48,658 nt of DNA from Limnochordia bacterium (GCA_007116145.1 SKJB01000017.1:1-48658), one strand, 5' to 3'. Numbered from the stretch's first letter, positions 16,240-28,640 are shown. Translations and numbers: made by a program. Notes: a model not told the origin generated them from the sequence alone.

Positions 16240-17919
16240 ATGCAGTTAACAGGAGCAGAAATTTTACTAGAATGTTTAATGGAACAAGGAGTTGATACAG
16301 TATTTGGCTACCCAGGCGGTGCAGTTTTAAACATTTATGATGCGCTAGCTAAGTATCCGCATACGATTCGACATATTTTGCCTTCCCATGAGCAAGGAGC
16401 AGCTCATGCTGCAGATGGTTATGCCAGAGCCACTGGGAAAGTAGGGGTTTGTTTAGCTACCTCAGGGCCTGGAGCCACTAATTTAGTGACGGGAATAGCC
16501 ACAGCCTATATGGATTCTGTGCCGCTAGTAGCAATTACTGGTAATGTCCCGAGTCCGCTATTAGGAAAGGATAGTTTCCAGGAAGTAGATATAACAGGTA
16601 TTACGATGCCGATCACGAAACATAATTTTATTGTTAAGGATGTCAGGAACTTAGCGAGCGTACTGCGTAAAGCGTTCTATATTGCCCAGGAAGGCCGCCA
16701 AGGTCCAGTCTTGATTGATATTCCTAAGGATATTACAAGTCAGCAAACAGACTTTCGGTGTGAGGTGCCAAAAACAATTCCCAAGCATACCGGGTTGATA
16801 ACCGCTGACGCAATTACAGAGGCAATTCGTCTCCTGCAATCGAGTAAACAACCTTTGATTTATGCAGGCGGAGGTGTAGTATCCTCGAATGCAGCTTCCG
16901 ATTTACTGCGATTTGCAGAAAAAGTTGCATCCCCCGTTGTTAGTAGTTTAATGGGACTTGGTGGATTTCCAGGAAATCACCCGCTATTCTGTGGATTGAT
17001 CGGGATGCATGGTATGAAAACTTCGAATCTGGCATCGAGTAGTTGTGATTTGCTGATTGCCGTCGGTGCTCGCTTTAGCGATCGGGTGGTCAGTGATATC
17101 AAGCGGTTTGCATCGAGTGCACAGATTTTGCATATCGATATTGATCCTGCCGAGATTAACAAGAATATCCATACACATCATCACATCACAGGGGACATTA
17201 AAAGTGTATTAGAACGCTTAAATGTAGCGTTGGAACCGCTTGATATTGAATCTAAACAGGAGTGGTTATCCCAGATTAGCAGTTGGAAAACACAATTTCC
17301 ACTTAGCTATGGGAAAAGTGGAGGTTTGAAGCCCCAGTATATTATCGAACGTATCCATGCCTTAACCCAAGGTCAAGCCATCATTACCACCGAAGTCGGC
17401 CAAAATCAGATTTGGGCAGCTCAGTCATACACGTATACATTACCTCGTACTTTTATCTCCTCAGGAGGTTTAGGGACGATGGGCTATGGATTAGGAGCAT
17501 CAATTGGAGCGCAAATTGGGCAACCGAATAAACAAGTCTTTAATATTGCTGGTGATGGTAGTTTTCGCATGAATTGCAACGAGCTAGCAACAGCTGTAGA
17601 ATACGAGTTGCCGATAATTATTGTGATTCTAAACAATCATGCACTCGGTATGGTGCGGCAATGGCAAGATTTATTCTATGATAAGCGGTATTCACAAACC
17701 ACACTTACACGCAGCACCGATTTTGTTAAACTAGCAGAGGCTTATGGAGCCTTAGGATTAAACCTAACACGTATAGAAGATGTCGACACGGTCTTAACAC
17801 AAGCTCTTGAGTATTCAGGGACAGTAGTAGTTAATTGTGAGATAGATAGAGACGATAAAGTATTTCCGATAGTTCCGCCTGGAGCTGCGATCGAAGACGT
17901 AATTACTGAGGATAGCTAA
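16240..17919 (+). CDS. ilvB: Acetolactate synthase (AHAS) large subunit
   Basis: 559 residues, ThDP-dependent. It condenses two pyruvates to acetolactate or pyruvate with 2-ketobutyrate. The catalytic Glu is in LPSHEQGAAHAADGYARA; the ThDP/Mg site is GDGSFRMNCNELAT followed by ILNNHALGMVRQW; FAD-domain sequences such as GAGGVVSS-type (AGGGVVSSNAASD) are present. The ATG has a CGAGGAG site. The regulatory subunit gene ilvN follows 17 nt downstream, so this is the biosynthetic, feedback-regulated enzyme rather than the catabolic type. Confidence 0.96.
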   Translation: MQLTGAEILLECLMEQGVDTVFGYPGGAVLNIYDALAKYPHTIRHILPSHEQGAAHAADGYARATGKVGVCLATSGPGATNLVTGIATAYMDSVPLVAITGNVPSPLLGKDSFQEVDITGITMPITKHNFIVKDVRNLASVLRKAFYIAQEGRQGPVLIDIPKDITSQQTDFRCEVPKTIPKHTGLITADAITEAIRLLQSSKQPLIYAGGGVVSSNAASDLLRFAEKVASPVVSSLMGLGGFPGNHPLFCGLIGMHGMKTSNLASSSCDLLIAVGARFSDRVVSDIKRFASSAQILHIDIDPAEINKNIHTHHHITGDIKSVLERLNVALEPLDIESKQEWLSQISSWKTQFPLSYGKSGGLKPQYIIERIHALTQGQAIITTEVGQNQIWAAQSYTYTLPRTFISSGGLGTMGYGLGASIGAQIGQPNKQVFNIAGDGSFRMNCNELATAVEYELPIIIVILNNHALGMVRQWQDLFYDKRYSQTTLTRSTDFVKLAEAYGALGLNLTRIEDVDTVLTQALEYSGTVVVNCEIDRDDKVFPIVPPGAAIEDVITEDS

Positions 17920-17936
17920 ACAAGGAGTGGTGAACC

Positions 17937-18431
17937 ATGAATCGCCAGATTTTATCCGTTTTAGTCGACAACCAATCCGGTGTACTTAGTCGTGTGGCTG
18001 GATTGTTTAGTCGGCGAGGTTACAATATTGACAGTCTATCTGTCGGTGAGACAGAAGACCCGGATGTTTCACGTATGACTATCGTGGCTCGCGGTGACGA
18101 TGCTACCTTAGAGCAAATTAAGAAGCAGTTAAATAAATTGATTGATGTAATCAAGGTAGTGACACTTGAACCTGGAGATTCGGTTTACCGTGAACTCTTA
18201 TTAGTAAAGGTTCAGACAGCGGCGGGTAATCGAGCTTCAATTTCTGAGATTGTTGATATATTTCGTGCAAAAATTATTGATGTTGCACCCCAATCCATGA
18301 CAGTGGAGCTCACTGGAGATGAATCAAAAGTTAACGCTTTTGCCCAGTTGATGCAACCATATGGTATTATTGAAATTGTAAGAACTGGACTTACTGCTCT
18401 CCAACGGGGAGATAAGGATATTAAAAATTAG
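17937..18431 (+). CDS. ilvN: Acetolactate synthase small (regulatory) subunit
   Basis: 164 residues, the usual bacterial IlvN/IlvH size. The N-terminal ACT domain reads ILSVLVDNQSGVLSRVAGLF and RRGYNIDSLSVG, the valine-binding fold; the second half (LLVKVQTAAGNRASISEI onward) is the C-terminal ferredoxin-like domain that activates the large subunit. AAGGAGTGG precedes the ATG. It is expected to confer valine feedback inhibition on IlvB. Confidence 0.95.
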   Translation: MNRQILSVLVDNQSGVLSRVAGLFSRRGYNIDSLSVGETEDPDVSRMTIVARGDDATLEQIKKQLNKLIDVIKVVTLEPGDSVYRELLLVKVQTAAGNRASISEIVDIFRAKIIDVAPQSMTVELTGDESKVNAFAQLMQPYGIIEIVRTGLTALQRGDKDIKN

Positions 18432-18453
18432 CGGTATAGAAACAGGAGGATGA

Positions 18454-19452
<999 letters not shown>

Positions 19453-19468
19453 TTAGGGAGGGATACGA

Positions 19469-21010
19469 TTGGCTACGCAAATAAAAATCTTTGATACCAC
19501 ATTACGCGACGGAGAACAATCACCAGGGTGTAGCATGAATCTGCAAGAGAAGCTTGAAGTAGCCAAGCAGCTTGAGCGATTGCGAGTGGATGTGATTGAA
19601 GCGGGTTTTGCAATTGCATCTCCAGGCGATTTAGCTGCGGTAAAAGCAATAGCAGAAAGTGTGCATGACTGTGTTGTTGCGAGTCTAGCCAGAGCCATCC
19701 CCAAAGATATCGATCATGCTTGGGAAGGTGTGAAAGCGGCTAAAAGTCCACGTATTCACACCTTTATTGCTACATCAGACATCCATATGCAGTATAAATT
19801 GCGTAAATCTCCTGAACAAGTGTTAGAACAAGCGGTCGCAATGGTTAAATATGCGAAACAATACTGTAGTGACATAGAGTTTTCTGCCGAAGATGCAACA
19901 CGTAGTAATCCAGAGTTTCTCTATCGCATGTTTGAAGCAGTGATAAACGCTGGTGCCACTGTCGTGAATGTACCGGATACAGTTGGCTACAGCACACCTT
20001 TAGAGATGTTTGATTTGATTACAGGTATTCGTAATCATGTGCCAAATATCGATAAAGCAGAGATAGCAGTGCATTGCCATGATGATTTGGGGCTAGCTGT
20101 GGCCAATACACTGGCCGCACTGCGTGCTGGTGCTACTCAGTTAGAATGCACAATCAATGGGATCGGAGAACGGGCTGGTAATGCTGCCCTCGAGGAGCTT
20201 GTGATGGGGCTTATGACCAGGAAAGACTACTACAATGCCACATCTGGAGTAGATACCACCCAAATATATCGCACCAGTAAACTCGTAAGTTCTTTAACAG
20301 GATCGCAAGTGCAGCCGAATAAGGCTGTTGTGGGTGCGAATGCCTTTGCACACGAGTCAGGCATTCATCAGCATGGTATTTTGGCTAATAAAAACACTTA
20401 CGAGATTATGACACCGGCTTCGATTGGGTTGGCACAGAATAAGATGGTTTTAGGTAAACATTCTGGTCGTCACGCTTTTGAAGATCGCTTAATCAGTCTA
20501 GGCTATTCGTTAACTAAAGAGAAACTTGATGAAGCGTTTGAGCAATTTAAAATTCTGACAGATAAGAAAAAGGTTGTGGCTAATGGTGATATTGAGGCTT
20601 TAGTGCAGCAAAAAACCGCTGATATTCCCATCACTTATAGCTTAGCACGTTACGTCATTAATAGTGGTAATGCCATCACAGCAACCGCTGCAGTCAGCTT
20701 AATCAGCAATGAAGTTTCCAAGGAAGAAGTCGCTACTGGAGATGGCTCGATCGACGCTGCCTTTAAAGCCATAGATAAGCTTGTCGGGATTGACTTTGAA
20801 TTAGAGGATTTTGCCCTGCATTCAGTCACCGAGGGTAAGGATGCCCAAGGAGAAGTGATGGTCAAAATTGCCAAAGATGGACAAGTCTATACTGGACGAG
20901 GTTTAAGTACCGATGTAATTGAGGCTAGTGTCAAGGCATATATTAATGCAATAAACAAGATGATTGACGAGCTTAAGTTAGTTAAGGAGGTTACATCAAG
21001 TGGCCAATAA
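19469..21010 (+). CDS. leuA: 2-isopropylmalate synthase
   Basis: 513 residues with catalytic TIM barrel and C-terminal regulatory domain. It makes 2-isopropylmalate from 2-ketoisovalerate and acetyl-CoA. Motifs: IFDTTLRDGEQSPGCSM, the metal-binding IAVHCHDDLGLAVANTL, NGIGERAGNAALEE and HESGIHQHG. The TTG start follows AGGGAGGG by 7 nt. The C-terminal LeuA dimer domain (about 390-505) is present, so leucine feedback inhibition is expected. Its end overlaps the start of cimA by 11 nt. Confidence 0.95.
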   Translation: MATQIKIFDTTLRDGEQSPGCSMNLQEKLEVAKQLERLRVDVIEAGFAIASPGDLAAVKAIAESVHDCVVASLARAIPKDIDHAWEGVKAAKSPRIHTFIATSDIHMQYKLRKSPEQVLEQAVAMVKYAKQYCSDIEFSAEDATRSNPEFLYRMFEAVINAGATVVNVPDTVGYSTPLEMFDLITGIRNHVPNIDKAEIAVHCHDDLGLAVANTLAALRAGATQLECTINGIGERAGNAALEELVMGLMTRKDYYNATSGVDTTQIYRTSKLVSSLTGSQVQPNKAVVGANAFAHESGIHQHGILANKNTYEIMTPASIGLAQNKMVLGKHSGRHAFEDRLISLGYSLTKEKLDEAFEQFKILTDKKKVVANGDIEALVQQKTADIPITYSLARYVINSGNAITATAAVSLISNEVSKEEVATGDGSIDAAFKAIDKLVGIDFELEDFALHSVTEGKDAQGEVMVKIAKDGQVYTGRGLSTDVIEASVKAYINAINKMIDELKLVKEVTSSGQ

Positions 21011-22592
21011 GATAGCGATTTTTGATTCAACACTACGAGATGGAGCCCAAGCTGAAGGTATTTCTTTCTCTGTTCCTGATAAACTAAAACTTGTAACTGC
21101 CCTTGATCAACTAGGAGTTAACTATATTGAGGCCGGAAATCCTGGCTCAAATCCTAAGGATTTAGAGTTCTTTGAGCAAGTAAATAAACTAACTTTAAAA
21201 ACAGCAAAACTGACTGGATTCGGTAGCACTAGACGCAGAGATATTGCCGTTGAGGATGATCTCAACGTTCGATCATTATTGCAAGCTGAGACTCCGGTGG
21301 TCGCTATTTTCGGTAAAAGTTGGGATTTTCATGTTACTGATATAATTAAAACTACGCTCGCTGAAAATCTAAATATGATTCGTGATACCCTAGCATTTTT
21401 TAAATCAAAAGGTAAGGAAGTCATCTTTGATGCTGAGCATTTCTTTGATGGATATAAGTCCAATCGAGAGTATGCCTTAGCGAGTCTCCAAGCGGCGGTT
21501 GAAGGCGGAGCCGAGGTTCTTTGTTTGTGCGATACGAATGGAGGCGCGTTTCCTACTGAAACCTATGAGATTACCAAATTAGTCTTAGAGAATTTTCCAG
21601 CGCTCGAAGTCGGTATTCACTGTCATAATGACGGTGGAATGGGCGTAGCTAATACAATTATGGCTGTAGAAGCGGGAGCGACACACGTACAAGGTACGTT
21701 TAACGGTCTCGGCGAGCGGTGTGGTAATGCGAATTTATCGAGTATTATTCCTAATCTCCAATTAAAACAGGGTTTTTTATGCATTCCGCCTGAGCAACTC
21801 ACGAATTTAACCTTAACGGCTCGTTTAGTCGCCGAAATTGCTAATGTTGCCCTTAATGAACGAGATCCTTATATCGGGAAAAGTGCCTTTGCACATAAGG
21901 GTGGTATGCATATTGATGGGGTTAGTAAAGCCTCTCATTCCTTCGAGCATATTCAACCTGATTTAATTGGCAATGAACGCCGGTTTTTAATGTCTGAGGT
22001 CGCAGGACGCAGTACGATATTTGCAAAAATCCAAAAAATCGCTCCTGATCTATGTAAGGATTCACCAGAAGTCGCTGAAATTGTTAATCGTTTAAAGGAA
22101 TTAGAGCATCAAGGGTATCAATTCGAGGGTGCCGAGAGTAGTTTCGAACTCGTCATTCGTAAGCATCTCGGTAAATACCAGCCATTTTTTGAGCTTGATC
22201 ACTTTAAGATTTTAGGAGAACAGCCAAGTGACGGAGAACTAAGTTCAACGGCCATGATTAAGCTCACTGTTGATGGGCAAGCAGAGATTACAGCCGCTGA
22301 GGGTGATGGACCGGTTAACGCCTTAGATAAAGCACTACGCAAGGCCTTAGAGGTTTTCTATCCAGAATTACGGCAAGTTCATCTTACCGATTATAAGGTG
22401 CGTGTTTTAGAAACGAAATCGGCTACAGCAGCTAAAGTACGAGTATTAATCGAGTCGACGGATGGTGAAGATATCTGGACAACAGTGGGTGTGTCTTCGG
22501 ATATTATTGAAGCCAGCTGGATCGCCTTAGTGGATTCCATAGAACATAAGTTGCTGCGGGATATGGAAAAGAAAATAAAGATTTTTATGTAA
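21000..22592 (+). CDS. cimA: (R)-citramalate synthase
   Basis: 530 residues, DRE-TIM family. IFDSTLRDGAQAEGISFS, VGIHCHNDGGMGVANTI, FNGLGERCGNANLSSI and AHKGGMHIDGV are typical of the CimA branch (TIGR00977-like) rather than LeuA or homocitrate synthase. It condenses pyruvate with acetyl-CoA to citramalate, which the LeuCD and LeuB enzymes convert to 2-ketobutyrate, giving isoleucine without threonine dehydratase. The GTG start lies within the end of leuA, with AAGGAGG about 10 nt upstream. No ilvA is in the operon, consistent with this route. Confidence 0.92.
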   Translation: MANKIAIFDSTLRDGAQAEGISFSVPDKLKLVTALDQLGVNYIEAGNPGSNPKDLEFFEQVNKLTLKTAKLTGFGSTRRRDIAVEDDLNVRSLLQAETPVVAIFGKSWDFHVTDIIKTTLAENLNMIRDTLAFFKSKGKEVIFDAEHFFDGYKSNREYALASLQAAVEGGAEVLCLCDTNGGAFPTETYEITKLVLENFPALEVGIHCHNDGGMGVANTIMAVEAGATHVQGTFNGLGERCGNANLSSIIPNLQLKQGFLCIPPEQLTNLTLTARLVAEIANVALNERDPYIGKSAFAHKGGMHIDGVSKASHSFEHIQPDLIGNERRFLMSEVAGRSTIFAKIQKIAPDLCKDSPEVAEIVNRLKELEHQGYQFEGAESSFELVIRKHLGKYQPFFELDHFKILGEQPSDGELSSTAMIKLTVDGQAEITAAEGDGPVNALDKALRKALEVFYPELRQVHLTDYKVRVLETKSATAAKVRVLIESTDGEDIWTTVGVSSDIIEASWIALVDSIEHKLLRDMEKKIKIFM

Positions 22593-22614
22593 GTGTGGTT
22601 ACGGGGGGATAATT

Positions 22615-22758
22615 ATGATGGAGAGCACTGTAATTCCAAAGGCTTGGGAGAGCTTGCTTCGTTCATCAAGTTATCTTCCTGTTAGTGTTGAAACGATTGC
22701 GCGTGTCCATAATACGAGGTGCTGGAATTTTAGTGCGGAACGTGGAATAATTTGGTGA
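22615..22758 (+). CDS. Candidate small protein (47 aa) between cimA and leuC
   Basis: A frame of 47 codons starts ATGATG at 22615 behind a GGGGGGAT purine tract about 7 nt upstream and ends in TGA at 22758, 35 nt before leuC. The product starts MMESTVIPKAWESLL and ends WNFSAERGIIW; it has no Cys pair, signal or membrane segment that I can recognise. It may be a true small protein, a translated spacer coupling ribosomes to leuC, or chance. The good ribosome site is the main argument for it. Confidence 0.35.
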   Translation: MMESTVIPKAWESLLRSSSYLPVSVETIARVHNTRCWNFSAERGIIW

Positions 22759-22792
22759 GATAATCGAAGTATCAGTTTAATGGAGGTATAGA

Positions 22793-24061
22793 ATGATGGG
22801 AATGACGATGACACAAAAAATCCTCGCAGCACATGCTGGTCTAGAGGAGGTAGTTGCTGGGCAACTCATTCAGGCAAATCTGGATATGGTGCTAGGAAAC
22901 GATATCACAACTCCAGTTGCAGTAAGGGAATTTGCCAAAATCGGAGTAACGGAAGTGTTCGATAAGCAAAAGGTAGCGATAGTGCCTGATCACTTTACCC
23001 CAAATAAGGATATAAAAGCTGCTGAGCAATGTAAACTTATTCGTGAATTCGCCCACGACAAAGAAATTGAGAATTACTTCGAAGTAGGAGAAATGGGTAT
23101 CGAACATGCCTTGTTACCTGAAAAAGGGCTGGTAGTACCTGGTGATGTGGTAATTGGAGCCGATTCTCATACCTGTACCTATGGTGCTCTGGGTGCTTTC
23201 TCCACCGGAATTGGCAGTACAGATATGGCAGCTGGGATGGCCACAGGTAAGGCTTGGTTTAAAGTTCCTGCTGCGATAAAATTTGTGCTAACGGGTAAAC
23301 CCAGTAAGTGGGTGAGTGGTAAAGATGTGATCCTCCACATTATTGGAAAAATCGGTGTGGATGGTGCATTGTATAAGTCCATGGAATTTGTGGGTGATGG
23401 TCTCGCTAATTTATCGATGGACGACAGGTTGTCTATGGCTAACATGGCGATTGAAGCCGGTGCAAAAAACGGTATCTTTTTAGTAGACGAGAAGACTTTA
23501 GAGTTTGTGAAAGAGCATGCGACCAAAGAATATACCATTTATGAGCCAGATGCAGATGCTGAATATGAGATGGAGTACACGATCGATTTGAGTACCATTC
23601 GTCCGACTGTTTCATTTCCCCATTTGCCGGATAATACGCGGACTATCGATGAAGTCGGAGAGATTCAACTCGATCAAGTGGTTATTGGTTCCTGCACGAA
23701 TGGTCGGATTGAGGATATGCGGGTGGCAGCCCAAATTCTTAAGGGTAAAAAAGTGGCTAAGGGATTACGAGTTATCGTATTTCCAGCTACTCAGAAAATT
23801 TATCTGCAAGCCTTGCGTGAAGGGTTAATTGAGCAGATGGTTGAGGCAGGCGTTGTATTTAGTACCCCAACTTGCGGACCTTGTTTAGGTGGGCATATGG
23901 GTATTTTGGCCAAGGGTGAACGAGCCATCGCCACAACCAATCGTAATTTCGTTGGACGTATGGGCCATCCAGAATCAGAAGTGTATTTAGCCAGTCCTGC
24001 TGTTGCTGCTGCCTCAGCACTAACAGGTAGAATTAGTAATCCAGAAGAAGTAGCAGAATAG
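22793..24061 (+). CDS. leuC: 3-isopropylmalate dehydratase large subunit
   Basis: 422 residues, the shorter archaeal/clostridial-type LeuC. It holds the [4Fe-4S] cluster: Cys in [13 protein letters not shown] and the pair in [33 protein letters not shown] is the aconitase-family active-site segment. It isomerises isopropylmalate and, with CimA upstream, citramalate. TGGAGGT precedes the ATG. leuD follows with 12 nt spacing. Confidence 0.95.
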   Translation: MMGMTMTQKILAAHAGLEEVVAGQLIQANLDMVLGNDITTPVAVREFAKIGVTEVFDKQKVAIVPDHFTPNKDIKAAEQCKLIREFAHDKEIENYFEVGEMGIEHALLPEKGLVVPGDVVIGADSHTCTYGALGAFSTGIGSTDMAAGMATGKAWFKVPAAIKFVLTGKPSKWVSGKDVILHIIGKIGVDGALYKSMEFVGDGLANLSMDDRLSMANMAIEAGAKNGIFLVDEKTLEFVKEHATKEYTIYEPDADAEYEMEYTIDLSTIRPTVSFPHLPDNTRTIDEVGEIQLDQVVIGSCTNGRIEDMRVAAQILKGKKVAKGLRVIVFPATQKIYLQALREGLIEQMVEAGVVFSTPTCGPCLGGHMGILAKGERAIATTNRNFVGRMGHPESEVYLASPAVAAASALTGRISNPEEVAE

Positions 24062-24073
24062 GAGGGATTGTAC

Positions 24074-24562
24074 ATGCAAGCGAAAGGAAAAGTTTTTAAG
24101 TATGGGGATAACGTGGATACGGATGTTATCATACCGGCTCGTTACCTAAACACTTCAGACCCAGCTGAACTAGCTAAGTATTGTATGGAAGATATTGACG
24201 CTAGTTTTGTTAAAACTGTAAGGCCTGGTGATATTATCGTGGCTGATAAGAATTTTGGAAGTGGATCTTCGAGAGAACATGCACCCATTGCGATTAAAGC
24301 GGCTGGTATATCCGTTGTTATTGCTCGGACATTCGCACGTATCTTTTACCGTAATGCTATCAATATTGGATTGCCTATTCTTGAATGTCCAGAAGCTGTG
24401 GCAGGTATTGAGGCTGGAGACACTGTGGAGGTTGATTTTAGCACAGGTGTAATTCATAATGTTACGAAGTCAACAACCTATCAAGCCCAACCATTTCCAG
24501 CGTTTATGCAAGAGTTAATCTCTGCTGGTGGACTGATTAACTATATTAGTAGAAATAAGTAA
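24074..24562 (+). CDS. leuD: 3-isopropylmalate dehydratase small subunit
   Basis: 162 residues, the short LeuD form that pairs with the short Leu[16 protein letters not shown] and [18 protein letters not shown] are the swivel-domain signatures. ATG 24074 has GGAGGG 7 nt upstream; the upstream in-frame TTG at 24068 lies against that site and is not used. Confidence 0.95.
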   Translation: MQAKGKVFKYGDNVDTDVIIPARYLNTSDPAELAKYCMEDIDASFVKTVRPGDIIVADKNFGSGSSREHAPIAIKAAGISVVIARTFARIFYRNAINIGLPILECPEAVAGIEAGDTVEVDFSTGVIHNVTKSTTYQAQPFPAFMQELISAGGLINYISRNK

Positions 24563-24596
24563 AGAGAGTTAAGCAACTAGGAAGGGAATGAAGAAA

Positions 24597-25667
24597 ATGG
24601 ACTTTAAGATAGCGACATTACCTGGCGATGGTATTGGTCCAGAGGTCATTGAGCAGACCATTGCCGTTTTAAATAAAATTGGTACTATGTTTGGCCATAC
24701 TTTTAATTACACGGAATTACTAGTCGGCGGTTCTGCGATTGACGCAACAGAAGAACCCCTACCGCAGCTCACAATTGATACTTGCTTAGCCAGCGATTCT
24801 GTGTTATTAGGTGCTGTTGGTGGACCCAAGTGGGATAATCTGCCTGGTGATAAACGACCAGAAAAGGCACTGCTTGGATTGCGTGGCGCTCTAGGTCTCT
24901 ACGCTAATATTCGACCCGCTGTACTCCACAAAGCATTAAAGGATGCTTGTCCGCTACGTTCCGACATTGTTGGTGATGGGATTGATATTTGTGTGGTACG
25001 GGAACTAACCGGGGGGATGTATTTTGGTGACCGCGGGCGCACGACTGGAGAGATGGGTGAAGCGGCCTACGACACTGAATGTTATAGCATTACGGAAGTA
25101 GAACGAATTAGTCGGATTGCCTTTGAAATTGCCCGCAAGCGCAATAAAAAGGTAATGAGTGTGGATAAAGCTAATGTATTAGAGAGCTCTCGCTTGTGGC
25201 GTTCAGTTGTCATCAATGTGGCTAAAGATTATCCTGACGTGGAGTTGGATCATATGTATGTGGATAATGCGGCGATGCAGTTGATTCGTGATCCTCACCA
25301 ATTTGACGTGATTGTAACCACGAATATGTTTGGCGATATTTTATCAGATGAAGCAAGTATGGTTACCGGTTCTATTGGAATGTTACCGTCCGCTAGCTTA
25401 GGTAAAGGTACATTAGGTATGTATGAGCCTATTCATGGGTCAGCTCCTGATATTGCTGGACAAGACAAAGCAAACCCTATTGCTACTATTCTCTCGGCCG
25501 CTATGATGCTTCGATACTCTTTTGGTTTAGAGCAAGAAGCAGTAGCTATTGAAGAAGCCGTCACAAAGGTGTTAGATCAACAGTTCCGGACTGGAGACAT
25601 TATGAGTGCTGGTATGCAGCTCATTGGAACAAAAGAAATGGGCCAGCGAATCTTGGCTGCGCTCTAA
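24597..25667 (+). CDS. leuB: 3-isopropylmalate dehydrogenase
   Basis: About 356 residues. NAD-dependent oxidative decarboxylation of 3-isopropylmalate, and of methylmalate in the citramalate route. Motifs: [28 protein letters not shown], the Arg/Tyr loop [27 protein letters not shown], and the NAD-site [21 protein letters not shown] 24597 is preferred to ATG 24588, which sits only a base or two from the GGAAGGG ribosome site. It is the last gene of the operon. Confidence 0.95.
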   Translation: MDFKIATLPGDGIGPEVIEQTIAVLNKIGTMFGHTFNYTELLVGGSAIDATEEPLPQLTIDTCLASDSVLLGAVGGPKWDNLPGDKRPEKALLGLRGALGLYANIRPAVLHKALKDACPLRSDIVGDGIDICVVRELTGGMYFGDRGRTTGEMGEAAYDTECYSITEVERISRIAFEIARKRNKKVMSVDKANVLESSRLWRSVVINVAKDYPDVELDHMYVDNAAMQLIRDPHQFDVIVTTNMFGDILSDEASMVTGSIGMLPSASLGKGTLGMYEPIHGSAPDIAGQDKANPIATILSAAMMLRYSFGLEQEAVAIEEAVTKVLDQQFRTGDIMSAGMQLIGTKEMGQRILAAL

Positions 25668-25709
25668 AAAATAACAACCACCTCGTTGCTGGGGTGGTTG
25701 TTATTTTTT
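25667..25709. terminator. Bidirectional terminator shared by leuB and pflA
   Basis: AAAATAACAACCACC pairs with GGTGGTTGTTATTTT around a loop of about 10 nt. A-rich on the left and T-rich on the right, it gives a T-run on both strands. It starts at the leuB stop and reaches the pflA stop, so it serves both convergent units. Confidence 0.9.
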
Positions 25710-26433
25710 AGTTGACAAAGTCTGTGATGCCAAATGCGACTAATTGCTCCTTACTCTTTTTGACATCCTGCTTTGAAGCATCAGGAACGTTAGTTAGTTC
25801 ATAGTGGAGACCCATTTCTTGCCATTTGGGAATGCCCATACTGTGGTAGGCTAATAATTCGAGTTTTAGAGGGTTCGGTAAAGATAGTACAAACTTGGCG
25901 AGCTCTCCAAGTTCCTTTGGGGTATCAGTCATGCCTGGAATAATGACATAGCGCAAAAGCATCGTAGCTCCTGAGAGATTTAATCGAGTTATCCGATCAA
26001 GAATGGGTTGGTTATCTCTTTTAGCAATATCGTGATGTAAATCAGCAGATACAGCCTTAATACTGACCATCCAGAGATCAATATAGGATGACAAAGAATC
26101 AATCCAAGGCTCTCCACATGCTAGAGAGGTGTCTAGTGTTAGATGGATTTGGTTCTGTTTCATCTCTTTTGCACAGGCAAGAACAAATTCACCTTGGGCT
26201 AATGGTTCCCCCCCAGAGAATGTCAATCCGCCATTTTGGTAAAAGGAGTGATTTTTCGCATAGGTAGCGATGAGATCCTGGGGGGTGTACAGATCACCTT
26301 GTTTACTCCAAGCTATTTCTGGATTATGGCAAAACTTACACCCCATGGGGCAACCTGTCAAGAACACAACCATGCGAATGCCCGGACCATCAAAGGTGCC
26401 AAAAGGTTCAATAGAATGGACTAGACCCTTCAT
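25708..26433 (-). CDS. pflA: Pyruvate formate-lyase-activating enzyme
   Basis: 241 residues, radical SAM. The cluster motif CxxxCxxC is in [28 protein letters not shown] is the SAM-binding GGE region. It transfers a hydrogen atom from the glycyl site of PflB to a 5'-deoxyadenosyl radical. No extra ferredoxin insert is present, matching the canonical short PflA. Its start overlaps the pflB stop by 4 nt, so translation is coupled. Confidence 0.95.
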   Translation of the reverse strand: MKGLVHSIEPFGTFDGPGIRMVVFLTGCPMGCKFCHNPEIAWSKQGDLYTPQDLIATYAKNHSFYQNGGLTFSGGEPLAQGEFVLACAKEMKQNQIHLTLDTSLACGEPWIDSLSSYIDLWMVSIKAVSADLHHDIAKRDNQPILDRITRLNLSGATMLLRYVIIPGMTDTPKELGELAKFVLSLPNPLKLELLAYHSMGIPKWQEMGLHYELTNVPDASKQDVKKSKEQLVAFGITDFVN

Positions 26434-28640
26434 CCGCCGAGACCTTCTTGAAAAATGGTGCGCGAGATCACCTCTTGTTGTTGCTCAGGCGTTAGTTTAA
26501 TAAAGTTAACAGCATATCCTGAAACTCGAATGGTGAGTTGTGGATATTTTTCGGGGTTCTCTATGGCATCCTCGAGCGTTTCGCGGTTTAGGACGTTAAC
26601 GTTTAAGTGCTGTCCGCCGTTTGCGAATTGACCGTCAATAATTGCAACCAGATTTTTTTGTTGCGCTTCTCGGGCTTTCCCTAAGCTAAAGGGAGTCACT
26701 GATAGTGTGTAAGAAATTCCATCTTTAGCATCTTGATAATCAATGGAAGCGACGGAACTAAGGGAGGCTAATATGCCACTAGTATCCCGATTGTGCAGGG
26801 GATTTGCTCCAGGTGCAAAGGGTTCGCCAGCCTTACGACCACATGGTGTCGCTCCTGTATATTTGCCATAAACCACATTTGAAGTAATCGTTAAAATTGA
26901 TAGGGTGTGTTCAGCGCCACGATGAGCGGGGAATTCACGTAAGTTGCCAATAAAATCAGCCACAACGTCCCGTGCAAGTTGATCGACCTGGGGGTTATTG
27001 TTGCCGAAGTAAGGAAATTCGCCTGTGATGATAAAATCTTTGGTTAGTCCCTGCTCATTAAAGATCGGAGTAACACTTGCATACTTAATCGCACTGAGCG
27101 AATCGGTAATGACAGACAAACCAGCCATCCCAAAAGCCATATAACTGTGGGGAGCAATATCATGCAAGCCCATTTCCAGCTTCTCATAGGCATATTTGTC
27201 ATGCATATAATGAATAACATTCATTGTATCTACATATTGTTCAGCGAGCCACCGAATCGTTTTGTCGAAAGCACTCTTTACTTCGAGATAATCTAAGGGT
27301 TCTCCAACTTGTGACTGATAGAATTTGGGGGCTACTTGGACACCGCTAATCTCGTCTCGGCCACCATTTATCGTTAACAGAAGGGCTTTTGGTAGATTGG
27401 CGCGTGCTCCAAAGTATTGAATATCTTTACCAATACGCATGGCAGAAACACAGCATGCAATACCGTAATCGTCGCCATATATGGGACGCATAATGTCGTC
27501 ATTTTCGTATTGCACAGCACATGTTTCTAACGAAATTTCTGCACAAAAATCTTTAAACCCTTGAGGGAGTGATGTTGACCATAAAACAGTCATATTCGGT
27601 TCAGGAGCGGGACCAAGATTGCGTAAGGTTTGTAAGAATCTAAATGAAGTTTTCGTTACAAGTGTCCGTCCATCCTCGCCCATTCCACCTAACGCTTCGG
27701 TAACCCAAGCAGGATCGCCAGAGAATAAATCATTGTAAGCCTGGGTGCGTAATTGCCTTGAGAGACGTAATTTGATAACAAAATCATCAATTAGCTCTTG
27801 GACTCCTTCTTCTGCGATCAAACCGATTTTGAGGTCTCTCTCGAAGTAGATATCTAAAAATGTACTTACCCGGCCTAGTGACATTGCTGCTCCATTTTGT
27901 TCTTTAATGGCAGCAAGATAGGCAAAATAGAGCCATTGCACTGCTTCTTGGCTGTTTGTGGCAGGCAACGAGATATCAATTCCATAACTAATTGCCATTG
28001 TTTTGAGATCAACTAGAGCTTGAATTTGATCATTTACTTCTTCGCGTAGCTGGATGGTCTCAGGCGTTGTTTTACTTAATAATTCACTGGTACGTAGCGC
28101 GTCTTTACGCTCGGCTATAAGGCTGTCTACGCCGTACAAAGGTACTCGTCGGTAATCACCGATGATTCGTCCGCGGCCGTACGCATCAGGCAATCCAGTT
28201 AGTACCCCAGTTTTACGTAGTAAGCGCATGGTATCGGTGTAAGCACTGAATACTCCGTCATTATGTGTGCGGCGATATTTATTAAATGCCTCTTTGACAT
28301 GGTCTTTGATTGAATGTCCATATTCTTCACAAGCCACTTCGACCATTCGAATACCACCCCATGGATTAATGGCCCGTTTAAGGGGGGCATCTGTTTGTAA
28401 ACCAACAATGAGTTCGTTGGTCTTGTCTATATAGCCCGGTTGATGGCTTGTAATGGTTGTAGGTGTATCTGCGTCTATATCAAGGACGCCACCTTTCTTG
28501 TACTCTTCTTGTAGTAAAACACTACATTGATTCCACAAACTTTTTGTTCGAGTAGTAGCAGCAGTTAAAAACGAACTGTCACCAGAATAGGGTGAATAAT
28601 TCTCTTGAATATAAGCTTGGACATCGATGATCTTTTCCAT
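26430..28640 (-). CDS. pflB: Formate C-acetyltransferase (pyruvate formate-lyase)
   Basis: About 736 residues. True PFL rather than a glycerol or choline glycyl-radical homologue: the adjacent catalytic Cys pair is in GIACCVSAM and the radical Gly in [11 protein letters not shown] near the C-terminus. It cleaves pyruvate with CoA to acetyl-CoA and formate in anaerobic metabolism. I choose the ATG at 28640 ([10 protein letters not shown]) because AAAGGG is 9 nt upstream of it; the ATG at 28649 abuts that site. A consensus-like promoter lies at 28673-28701. Confidence 0.96.
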   Translation of the reverse strand: MEKIIDVQAYIQENYSPYSGDSSFLTAATTRTKSLWNQCSVLLQEEYKKGGVLDIDADTPTTITSHQPGYIDKTNELIVGLQTDAPLKRAINPWGGIRMVEVACEEYGHSIKDHVKEAFNKYRRTHNDGVFSAYTDTMRLLRKTGVLTGLPDAYGRGRIIGDYRRVPLYGVDSLIAERKDALRTSELLSKTTPETIQLREEVNDQIQALVDLKTMAISYGIDISLPATNSQEAVQWLYFAYLAAIKEQNGAAMSLGRVSTFLDIYFERDLKIGLIAEEGVQELIDDFVIKLRLSRQLRTQAYNDLFSGDPAWVTEALGGMGEDGRTLVTKTSFRFLQTLRNLGPAPEPNMTVLWSTSLPQGFKDFCAEISLETCAVQYENDDIMRPIYGDDYGIACCVSAMRIGKDIQYFGARANLPKALLLTINGGRDEISGVQVAPKFYQSQVGEPLDYLEVKSAFDKTIRWLAEQYVDTMNVIHYMHDKYAYEKLEMGLHDIAPHSYMAFGMAGLSVITDSLSAIKYASVTPIFNEQGLTKDFIITGEFPYFGNNNPQVDQLARDVVADFIGNLREFPAHRGAEHTLSILTITSNVVYGKYTGATPCGRKAGEPFAPGANPLHNRDTSGILASLSSVASIDYQDAKDGISYTLSVTPFSLGKAREAQQKNLVAIIDGQFANGGQHLNVNVLNRETLEDAIENPEKYPQLTIRVSGYAVNFIKLTPEQQQEVISRTIFQEGLGG

